NCBI GenBank assembly: GCA_946965045.2
Contig: OX337235.1
Location: forward strand, 930,001 to 994,000
Length of the DNA: 64,000 bases
Source: Epithemia pelagica
Lineage: Eukaryota > Bacillariophyta > Bacillariophyceae > Surirellales > Surirellaceae
Direction: 5' to 3'
In this document: positions 33,130 to 42,350 of the stretch, piece by piece
Numbering within the stretch: position 1 is the stretch's first letter
How the letters are laid out: every line of letters begins with the position of its first letter
Translations under genes and position numbers: made by a program
Notes under the pieces: generated by a model
Told to the model about the DNA's origin: nothing
What the model saw: only the letters and a program-made list of their open reading frames with translations
Database searches by the model: none

Positions 33130-34975
33130 AACACCATGGCACCTACGGTCAATCTGAGACCTGGGTACGCTCGAGTAGGTCCTAAACTAAAATGCTACAA
33201 AGTAGGAGGGGCAGCGAGTCCAAATTGAAGGAGCAAATCGCAACGTCCTTCGGTCTCGAAATGTTGTGTGCTACGTGCTACATCGAGAAAAAAATGCCTC
33301 CATCAATGGATGGCACCTTCTCAATGACCATGGCGCCTACGGTCAATCTGAGACTTGGGTACGCTCAGGTAGATCCTAAACTAAAATGCTACAAAGTAGG
33401 AAGGCAAGCGAGTCAATATTGAACGAGACGAGTAGCAACGTCCTTCGGTCTCGAAATGTTGTGTGCTACGTGCTACATCGGGAAAAATGCCTCCATCAAT
33501 GGATGGCACCTTCTCAATGACCATGGCGCCTACGGTCAATCTGATACCTCGTTACGCTCAAGTAGGTTCTAAACTAAAATGCTACAAAGTAGGATGGGCA
33601 GAGAGTCAATATGGAACGAGACGAGTAGCAACGTCCTTCGGTCTCGAAATGTTGTGTGCTACGTGCTACATCGGGAAAAATGCCTCCATCAATGGATGGC
33701 ACCTTCTCAATGACAGTGGCGCCTACGGTCAATCGGAAACCTCGTTACGCTCAAGTAGGTTCTAAACTAAAATGCTACAAAGTAGGAAGGCAAGCGAGTC
33801 AATATTGAACGAGACAAGTAGCAACGTCCTTCGGTCTCGAAATGTTGTGTGCTACGTGCTACATCGGGAAAAATGCCTCCAACAATGGATGGCACCTTCT
33901 CAATGACCATGGCGCCTACGGTCAATCTGATACCTCGTTACGCTCAAGTAGATCCTAAACTAAAATGCTACAAAGCAGGAAGGCAAGCGAAACAATATGG
34001 AACGAGACGAGTAGCAACGTCCTTCGGTCTCGAAATGTTGTGTGCTACGTGCTACATCGGGAAAAATGCCTCCATCAATGGATGGCTCCTTCTCAATGAC
34101 CATGGCGCCTACGGTCAATCGGAAACCTCGTTACGCTCAAGTAGATCCTAAACTAAAATACTACAAAGTAGGAGGGGCAGAGAGTCAATATTGAACGAGA
34201 CGAGTAGCAACGTCCTTCGGTCTCGAAATGTTGTGTGCTACGTGCTACATCGGGAAAAATGCCTCCATCAATGGATGGCACCTTCTCAATGACCATGGCG
34301 CCTACGGTCAATCTGATACCTCGTTACGCTCAAGTAGGTTCTAAACTAAAATGCTACAAAGTAGGAAGGCAAGCGAGTCAATATTGAACGAGACGAGTAG
34401 CAACGTCCTTCGGTCTCGAAATGTTGTGTGCTACGTGCTACATCGAAAAAATGCCTCCATCAATGGATGGCACCTTCTCAATGACCATGGTGCCTACGGT
34501 CAATCTGATACCTCGTTACGCTCAAGTAGATCCTAAACTAAAATGCTACAAAGTAGGAAGGCAAGCGAGTCAATATTGAACGAGACGAGTAGCAACGTCC
34601 TTCGGTCTCGAAATGTTGTGTGCTACGTGCTACATCGAGAAAAATGCCTCCATCAATGGATGGCCCATTCTCAATGACCATGGCGCCTACGGTCAATCTG
34701 ATACCTCGTTACGCTCAAGTAGATCCTAAACTAAAATACTACAAAGCAGGAAGGCAAGCGAAACAATATGGAACGAGACGAGTAGCAACGTCCTTCGGTC
34801 TCGAAATGTTGTGTGCTACGTGCTACATCGGGAAAAATGCCTCCATCAATGGATGGCTCCTTCTCAATGACAGTGGCGCCTACGGTCAATCTGATACCTC
34901 GTTACGCTCAAGTAGATCCTAAACTAAAATACTACAAAGTAGGAGGGGCAGAGAGTCAATATTGAACGAGACGAT
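33130..34975. repeat. Right 193-bp tandem array (about 9-10 units)
   Basis: TCCTTCGGTCTCGAAATG recurs at 33246, 33441, 33634, 33827, 34020, 34213, 34406, 34598 and 34791, i.e. spacings of 192-195, almost always 193. The open frames here are by-products of the repeat. Each unit has the marker GGCGCCTACGGTCAATC. The array joins the unique right arm at about 34976. Confidence 0.93.
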
Positions 34976-35587
34976 TAGCGGAAACTGACGATGAGGATCG
35001 ATTGTGGTTCGTGTCGCGAGAGATGAAAATCCTCATCGATGGACGACTATTTTGCGATAACCATGGCACCTACGATAGTTATGATAGTTGGTTTCACGAA
35101 GGTAGACCCTAAAGTAAAAGCCCTTCAAGTATGAACTGTAGAACTACCATATTGGAGCTTCGGCAGTACATCGAGTTACGGATGAAAATCTCGTTCCAAC
35201 AAAAACGAGCCAAATCGAGCAGGGGTTTGTTTGCGCTATCACGCCCACCGATAGCCCACCTTACACTACGATAGACACATCGTAGGCACCATTTGATGGT
35301 AGGGCACGTAGTGGTCGACTTATAGTACCGTCAATGTAGCGGCCAAAGGGCAATCTAGCGGCCATTACGTGGACGAAAAAAAAAATGACCCTACAATGGT
35401 GAGTTAGAACTCGATAACCATGGCCGCTATAGCAAAAGTGGCCCGCAGGGGCCGAGAGCATTGTTTGAAGAAGACGTCGCTCGATATTGGGGCATGGGCG
35501 TCCTATATTGAGTGAGTTACGCTAGATGTCCATCATGGTCATTTGGCCGCTATTTTCGAGGTTTTGGCCGCCTCACCCGGCGCGGCA
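34976..35587. repeat. Right unique terminal inverted repeat
   Basis: Inverted match of 23430-24057, ending in CCGGCGCGGCA. Flanked on the right by ATAG, as is the left end. Confidence 0.88.
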
Positions 35588-36466
35588 ATAGACCTACGGT
35601 GGACAAACGCCTATGCGTCTTAACCCTATCTCTACCTAACCTCTCCCCAAACTCCAAACTCCAAAAGCACTGACCACAGACCGTGCATCGACTTCCATTG
35701 GACCACAGGTCTTCACAACGTTGACAGGCTTTGCTCATGACTCATGACCAAGAGATCAATTGGAAGATCGAAGGAAGTGACGAGGTCATTCGGGTTTGCA
35801 AAATTTGGCACCTACAATGGCATTCTGTAAAGAAGTTGAGAATGCGTTGAAAAAATTTTTGTTCTCAAAGACCAAAGACAGCCAATGGTACATACAATCC
35901 CTTGTATCGGCAAAGATCACGCTCGAACTGGACTCGTATGGATTGCAATGGCGCAGATACAGAACAAAGAATGACTGTTCTTGTAGGGAATCTATTTCTC
36001 TGATATCAACATGCTGAGACTCACAGGTGTGATGTGTACTCGTGGGGAAGACCGTCTGTGGCAACGGAGCTTGGGTTCCAAAGGGGAGATCTCTTGATGC
36101 AGTCGTCTTGGCCGTTGTTCTTTTTCGAATGGGGTGTCCATCTTATTGTCTCATACATCCTGACTTGTCTTCGATCCAATGTCGGAGGGCACAAAAGGCT
36201 TCCTTGGTTTTGATCGAGTGATCCGGTCCGACTTGGTGTAAACCCGTAGTGGCGTACAACAAGATCCCGTTGGCCATAATCTTTCCGATGGATTTTGTCG
36301 CAACGGGATTCTTCACCAATTTTGGACGCGGGTTTGCCACAATCCACGATGCTGACGACGGAAAACTTGCTTGTTTCTGATACATGGTCCTCAGGTAACA
36401 GACTACGAAAATGTTGCGCAGGAGAGCATAGTTAATGACACAAGTGTCGCAATGTAATAACAAGCA
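35588..36466. other. Intergenic DNA
   Basis: Between the giant element and duplication arm C. Only short open frames without recognisable motifs on both strands. Nothing supported. Confidence 0.4.
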
Positions 36467-36578
36467 CATGTAACTCTGTTTGATTAGTAACTCTCTTTGA
36501 TGAAAGCAGCAGCGTATGAAAACCTTTGCTGCATATCAGAATTGAAGTGTCAGAGGTAGACTTCATTTGAAATAAATG

Positions 36579-36840
36579 TAAGCTTTCTTCTCTTCTGGAT
36601 CCTTAGTTGTTGCCGTTGCGATTGCCATTGCCTAAGCTTTCTTCTCTTCTGGATCCTTAGTTGTTGCCGTTGCCGTTGCCGTTGCCATTGCCATTGCCAT
36701 TGCCGTTGCCATTGCCATTGCCGTTGCCATTGCCGTTGCCGTTGCCATTGCCATTGCCGTTGCCATTGCCATTGCCATTGCCATTGCCGTTGCCATTGCC
36801 GTTGTTGCCGTTGGCGTTGTTGCTGCCATTGCCGTTGCCG
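36579..36840. repeat. 54-bp direct duplication and a 6-bp GCCATT/GCCGTT array
   Basis: TAAGCTTTCTTCTCTTCTGG begins at 36579 and again at 36633, each followed by the same TAA stop context on the minus strand. From 36661 to about 36815 the plus strand is a 6-base repeat of GCCGTT/GCCATT, which on the minus strand encodes Asn-Gly dipeptides. Confidence 0.9.
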
Positions 36841-38029
36841 TTGTTGCCGACAACGTTGCGACGCAAACCTACGTCATCGAGGATTTTAGTAAACGCATTT
36901 GACCTCAACGCCTTGAAAAAGTCGTCTGCGGCGTCATTTTGCTCTTGAGTAAGAGTGCGGGTGGTCTTGGCAATGGCAAAGGTGCCAACACGGTTACCGT
37001 CCAAGGGGTTTCGCTGTTTCTGCACCAACACGTCTGGGTCAGACGTTTCACCCACTTCATCCTTATCAAGGTAAATGGCAGTAAAGGTGTTTGGATTGTC
37101 TCGCATAGCTTCCACAGCCAAATGAAGGAAAAGAAGACCGGCATCGCCCTGCTTGTTGGCAATCACGTGAGGGATACTACGCCACATGGGCTGTCCAATG
37201 GTGACGACGTTCTCATTAAACAACTGGTCTCTCAATGCGATCGCTTCTTCAAAAATGGTCACATTGTCTAGCGGATCAGTTGGATCTAAAGTGTCATCTT
37301 CGGGATAATTCACGGCAATGTTAAACAAACTGAACTTGTATGCGTTGTTGAAAGAGCCCGGCTCTCCCGCCGGATCCGACGTGGCGAATCGGTCAGCTGA
37401 CAAATTCTTCAAATCCCAGAATGTGTTAATGGTGGTGTCACCCTTGCGTTTCAAAATGACACTGCCCTACGTGGAAAGAAAGAATTCACGAGTGGAATTG
37501 TCAATCTTGTCACCAAGTAGGTCGAGAATAGGTGGAGCTCCTGTGTAATAATGTGGTTCGGCATCTGTAAAAAGGACATTTCCCACCTTGAGGATACCAT
37601 TGTCCGTTTGAGGATTACCAATGGTGGACTGGTGGTATACAAGTAACTGTCCTGATACGATGAATTCTTGGGGAAATACTCTTCCTTCAAAAGACGTGCC
37701 AAGGCAGGGTACCAGTTCCCGTTGACGCTCAGAATTAACAGGGTGTCCTTGGCAGACACAGTCAAGTGGACGTCGTTTACTTCATTGTAAAAGGGCTGCG
37801 TCAAGGCCGGAATGGAGGTTCGATTGGCACCGTCGTTTTTGTCCTCCACGGGCAACCAAGGATCTTGCGACCAAGCCAACGGGGTGTCAATGCAAAACTC
37901 TTCAATCGGTGAAGCAAACAGATTAGGATCAATTGACAATCCACGTAGATGATCTTTGCCATCCACAAGAAGAGGCAAGCCAACAAAAAGGGAAAGACCC
38001 CAGGAGAAGAATCCACTGTTGACTTTCAT
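36657..38029 (-). pseudogene. Secreted solute-binding-like protein, copy C (broken), with Asn-Gly tail
   Basis: Starts at the ATG at 38029 with the same signal peptide type as copy A (MKVNSGFFSWGLSLFVGL). A 1-nt deletion near 37625 (CCC to CC before ATTGG) shifts the frame. In the resulting frame, a TAG at 37467-37469 replaces the Tyr codon of STYGSV. Downstream the frame is intact to 36657 and ends in a tail of about 60 residues made of NG repeats after VGNNGNGNG. The rest matches copies A and B, including IGQPMWRSIPHVIAN. Sequencing error cannot be excluded, but two independent lesions argue for a pseudogene. Confidence 0.75.
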
Positions 38030-38862
38030 TGTATTTCATTGTATTTCATTGGATTTTATGATAGAGTTGAGTCTATGAAACCGTGGAAATTTGAAATTGT
38101 GAGCTCCTCACCTCGGAAGTCGAAAGAGGTGAAGGGTGAAGCGTGAGAGACAGTATTCGTAGTCTATTCGTAATTTGAGAATCGTCTGCCCCGAGATTCT
38201 CAAGCTTCCTGCGGTGTTAGAAGCCTCTGTGTGAGGTGTACATAGTTTCCTGTGATGTTATTGGTTGAGATACTCCCAACCAACATACGTGGACACTATC
38301 TCAATGACCTGGAAAGAGTCGATGACTGTACGAGTAATTGTAATTGGTCATGGGGAGATCCTGGGGGATATTATTATTCGGAGAGCTCTATTCGTAGTGT
38401 ACTCGTACTCGTCAACAAATTGATTGGGCCTCATTTTTTGATTGTGGATCGACCCTCCGACCTCCGAAGTTGATGGTTGATAGTTGATACTCAAGTTTCA
38501 AAACGAGATGCTGGATGGCATGAAGACAAGAGGACTTATTACACAAGTTCGGGAGGGACATTGCTTCAAAGAACTATAGTCAGGATGTCTTGTCAACTGT
38601 CACTGTCAGTCCGCTGCGTTTGCGTCGTTCCACGTCGCACCCAAACGCCGACAGGAAATTCCAAATGTGCGGTACCAAGTAGTGTATCAACGAATGCGTC
38701 TCCTCCTCAATCCTAAAGATTAAAGATACTCTAGAGGTTCGATGTGTAGCTAGTACTCCTCAAGTGATAAATCAAACACCAGTCGGTAGCTCGCCGAGAA
38801 TTTCCATCCTACATCCTAACTGGACGACGTATCCCTTTCATCGACAAGGCAGTGAACCATGA

Positions 38863-39480
38863 AATCATCACCAATTGCTCTTGTGGCTGGATTTTAGCTT
38901 CTACCAGTTTGACCTAACGACCAGCATGGGTTGCTGGTTGCTGGCCATGAAGGATCCCGCGGAGGTGAAGAAACGGTGAACTCTGTCTCGTACTTGCTTC
39001 TAGTAGTCGTAGGTCGTAGTGTCGAATGTCCCTAACCCAAGACCTAAGAGCCAAGTGTCTTGACGACCCTATCCCCCAAAACAATTGGTACTAGGTACGA
39101 GTAGAGTCATTCATTTCCTCCATCTCCAATCTTCATCCTCCAGCCCCAGAGGTATTGACAATTATCATCCCGGATATCGCCCGTGACCGTGACCTCTAGC
39201 TAGGTCATGGGAAGTGGGACTAGCACAACAACACTGGATCCTATTGTACTCGTATAGAATATTAAGATTAATATGAAATACGAGTATGAGTGCGAATATG
39301 GCATATCGTATCGGGTATCGGGGACTCCCGCTTCACGACTGATTTTGTGGCTTGTCCATCACCCGGAGGTCGCACAGAAGGTAGAAGGGTTAAACAAGGA
39401 CGATGATCAAGATCCGAGGATGACGATGATGGTTGCGGCGTGTCTGGTTTCTTTGGACCAATATCATTATCATTAGTATC
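38863..39480. other. Intergenic DNA upstream of the SerRS-like gene
   Basis: No gene recognised. Probably contains the promoter of the gene starting at 39481. Confidence 0.4.
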
Positions 39481-41301
39481 ATGCCTATTTCGTTGAAGCA
39501 ATTGCGGCAGGATCCCCACCGCCAGCAAGCTTTGCGATCCTCCCTCGAGTTGCGTCAACGACGACGACGACATGGAGCAGAAGAAGAACGGCCACCAGAC
39601 GACAACCACACGGTTGTGGACGTGAACCAACTCTTGAACAATCACGCCACCTACACTCGTCTTTTGCACCAAGTCGAAGTGGGTCGTAGCCAACGAAAAC
39701 AAGAACAACAACGACAGAGGCGAAAACTTTCAACTTCACCCAGCAAACAACCACAACAAGAAGAACAAGATCCATCACTTTGTACCATCTCGGCCCCCAA
39801 ACTCCAACAATTGGAACAATCCTTGGAAGAATTGCATTCCACCATTCAAGACCAATTGCATCGGTTGACCAACTATGTGGATACGGAATTGGAACACCAT
39901 CTCCTCCTTCGTCAAACAACAGACAATGAAAAAGAGACGCACCAAAACAGTCGAGCGACGACGACAACAACAAAACTGAATGTCCACCAATCACTCCTCC
40001 AAGAGAATCCGCAGGAGGATGTGCTGTTTGCCATTGGGGGGTATGAGCGTCTTTGTCTTGGTCGCAACGACATCGTCAGCAACAACCAAACAAAGAACAA
40101 CAACAACAAACCAACCCTGTGGGTGTGGACCGATACCGGCGTCGAACTCCAAACGGCCCTGCAACATGCCTGGAAGGAATGGCTCCATGCACAACGACAA
40201 AAAGATGTTGCCTCTTCCGAGAATCACCTGCACGAATCGTTCCTGAGATCCGTTCATTCCTGGAACTTCCCCGTGTCGTCAGTTGCCGCGAGACAAGGCA
40301 GTGACAGTTCTTTGTGTAGGAGTCATTGGGAGACCGTCTTGCAGAGTCTGGAGGGAACCACGCTGTACGATCGAGTGTTGCCACAATGTCACTTTTTGTA
40401 CTCGGCCTCCTGTCGCATGTCCCAGTGTTTTCCGTGTTCCACCTCCCCGGCAATGCCACCGAAGCACACTGCCAAACAGAAGAAACAGCAGCAGCAGCAA
40501 CCACATGAGTGGTTGGAATGTTTGGAAAGCCCACATGTCGAAGGATTATTCTTGACGGGACCGTCCTTGTCGGCCGATTCCAGACCGCTTCAAGTGCAGT
40601 GGATGGAATGGTTGCAGTCCTTTTACACCAATCTCATTGTAACATCCACCACCCAGGACATGGATCCTTCGAGTCAGTGCATGCAAGTCATCGCCGTGCC
40701 CCCGAGTCAACTCGAGGCCTTTGAAGCCAGTCGTTTGGTGCTCGTGGGAACGCTCCCCCACTCCAAGCAAACCATTGAATTGGCCTTCCTATCGAATCTC
40801 TTGGACTATTGTAGTTTGGACATTCGTCATGGCAATAGTACACAGGCGAGTGTACAACAAACCACTGCCAAGAACCACAATGGTGACGACAAGGTACCAA
40901 TCCACAGAAACCACAAAGTGGTGACGAAAACAGCAGCCAGTGTTCATGTCGTTCGAGGAGTTTTGTGTCGATCCGCCAATGCCATGGCATGGATGTTGGC
41001 TTGGAATTATCACCATGATCCAAACCAGAACACGGCGCATGTGGTGCTCCCCCAGTCGATTCAACAACATTTATTCCAAACGCCTCCGAAAATTCCCATT
41101 GTCCGACGAAAACGAGTCAATGCCAAGGGCAAAACAATTGTAGAACAGGTGGCTGGGACCAAATCACCAAACTCTACGACAAAGCTGGCACAACCACCAC
41201 TTGACTCGTTGGTTATTCCAAATCAACGACTAACAAAGGACCAAATTCGAGCCGAAGCCCTTTCTTGCCCATTCTTTTTTCTTCCCTTTTACAACAGTTA
41301 A
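39481..41301 (+). CDS. Degenerate seryl-tRNA synthetase-like protein
   Basis: 606 aa from the ATG at 39481. The start is chosen because MPISLKQLRQDPHRQQALR resembles the SerRS N-terminus (MLDIKLIRENP-like). An upstream in-frame ATG at 39433 adds 16 hydrophobic residues. Residues about 40-150 look like the long helical arm (LLNNHATYTRLLHQVE, KLQQLEQSLEELHSTIQDQL). Near the end, VHVVRGVLCRSANAMAWMLAWNY with VVLPQSIQQHLF aligns in pattern with the final SerRS motif 3 region. The class II motif 2 Arg and a clear motif 3 Arg are not visible, so catalysis is doubtful. A tail follows, possibly running into an intron after 41290. Confidence 0.5.
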   Translation: MPISLKQLRQDPHRQQALRSSLELRQRRRRHGAEEERPPDDNHTVVDVNQLLNNHATYTRLLHQVEVGRSQRKQEQQRQRRKLSTSPSKQPQQEEQDPSLCTISAPKLQQLEQSLEELHSTIQDQLHRLTNYVDTELEHHLLLRQTTDNEKETHQNSRATTTTTKLNVHQSLLQENPQEDVLFAIGGYERLCLGRNDIVSNNQTKNNNNKPTLWVWTDTGVELQTALQHAWKEWLHAQRQKDVASSENHLHESFLRSVHSWNFPVSSVAARQGSDSSLCRSHWETVLQSLEGTTLYDRVLPQCHFLYSASCRMSQCFPCSTSPAMPPKHTAKQKKQQQQQPHEWLECLESPHVEGLFLTGPSLSADSRPLQVQWMEWLQSFYTNLIVTSTTQDMDPSSQCMQVIAVPPSQLEAFEASRLVLVGTLPHSKQTIELAFLSNLLDYCSLDIRHGNSTQASVQQTTAKNHNGDDKVPIHRNHKVVTKTAASVHVVRGVLCRSANAMAWMLAWNYHHDPNQNTAHVVLPQSIQQHLFQTPPKIPIVRRKRVNAKGKTIVEQVAGTKSPNSTTKLAQPPLDSLVIPNQRLTKDQIRAEALSCPFFFLPFYNS

Positions 41302-42350
41302 TCTACGAAAAGGCTGGGAATGGGTTGTTCTATGGACGCGAAGGACTACCAAGACTACGAATCATTGCAAAGGCTCCTGCCTCTTGCCTGTGGCATTTGC
41401 TTGGTAAGCACGCAAGTGAACGTATTGTGCACAAAGGAGAGAGGGTGCTGAGTACCTACTCTCTTAGCTATGTCAAGGAGGCAGATTGGTGATCTGGGCT
41501 GTTCAAGTTTTCTTCGAATTGAAAATGGTGGGGGGCACGATTCTAAGAACAGCATTGTGTCCGTCCATGTACACAACCATGGGAACAACTCATCAGCCAT
41601 TATCTTCCGCAGCCTCTGGTCATCCCCATTCTACCATGACTACGGCAATTCATGGATCATTTTACCGACATTTAGAGACTTCATTTGTGGATGACAAGGG
41701 TTCCGTACAGTGTGAGGTTGCTCATCACAAACTTGAGCCTCCCCGAAGACCATTGCAGTGTCGGGGTATGGCCAAAAGGGACTGGGCCTTGAGACATAAA
41801 AAAGCACATTTCTCATACGAGGAACCATTGTTCGAGAACAGGACCTTTCGATTTTTCAATCGTTCGTTTCTTGTCTCGTGCCATGTCATGATTCTACGAA
41901 CAACCAGCGACTCTAGTTTCATGATGATTCTTGTGCGGATGTAGACGGTGAGGCAACCGTCATTGAGGAAGCGTTGCGGTTACTTCGCCCGTCTAGCGGC
42001 TTCGATTTTACAGCAATCACGGCTTCAGCCAGCATCTCACGACCAGGGCTTTTGTGATCCACCTCATGTGCGCAGGTCTTGGAATCTTTCTTGCTGTTTC
42101 TGCAACCCCCTTCGAACTGATGGGTTAAAGTTTGTGGGGGATAGTAAGGCTGTATCTGAGAAGGACAGGTTGTCGAGGTTGATGAGACCTGTGTGTTCGA
42201 CGAGGGACCAGATGTCAATTTGTGGAATCCCGTGAACATTCTGCTCTCTGTAGATTAACGATAACATCGATGGTTGTTGTTAACATTCTGCTCTCTGTAG
42301 ATTAACGATAACATCTGTTCATGTCATTGCTTGCTCAACCATTTATTCTG
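41302..42350. other. Intergenic DNA with a 34-bp direct repeat
   Basis: The frame at 41486-41944 shows no domain. A 34-base block (AACATTCTGCTCTCTGTAGA...) occurs at 42235-42268 and again at 42282-42315, a 47-base spacing. Some sequence just after 41301 could be a further exon of the upstream gene (TTTTACAACAG before TTAATC resembles an acceptor). Confidence 0.5.

Larger units (their letters stand above)
23430..35587. mobile_element. Giant (about 12.2 kb) DNA transposon with piggyBac-like transposase and cargo
   Basis: The outer ends TGCCGCGCCGG (23430) and CCGGCGCGGCA (to 35587) are inverted. From them, arms of about 0.6 kb are nearly identical in inverted orientation and lead into a 193-bp tandem array on each side. 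ATAG flanks both ends directly (23426-23429 and 35588-35591). Internal genes: a SET-domain frame and a 2OG-oxygenase-like frame (minus), the transposase (plus), and two small unknown genes. Neither the target-site duplication nor the exact ends are proven. piggyBac elements normally use TTAA. Confidence 0.78.
36467..38862. repeat. Arm C of the inverted segmental duplication
   Basis: Inverted relative to 7981-10175. Similarity covers the gene, its upstream DNA (38260-38310 versus 8580-8630) and the far end (38790-38862). The arm differs by the Asn-Gly repeat expansion and small indels. Confidence 0.85.

Noticed and set aside
33192-34922. Series of ~100-codon plus-strand frames
   Set aside because: Arise from the 193-bp satellite; near-identical and without a domain.
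33130-34975. Regular repeat array as a CRISPR
   Set aside because: Units are 193 bp with no unique spacers, the host is eukaryotic, and the array is mirrored in the other TIR.
36021-36469. Two overlapping minus-strand frames near arm C
   Set aside because: No family recognised; looks like non-coding DNA or an old transposon scrap.
36661-36948. Plus-strand frame rich in Leu-Pro
   Set aside because: Antisense of the Asn-Gly hexamer repeats in copy C.
41486-41944. Plus-strand frame of 152 codons downstream of the SerRS-like gene
   Set aside because: Begins without motif support and has no domain; could in part be an exon of the upstream gene but I could not support it.
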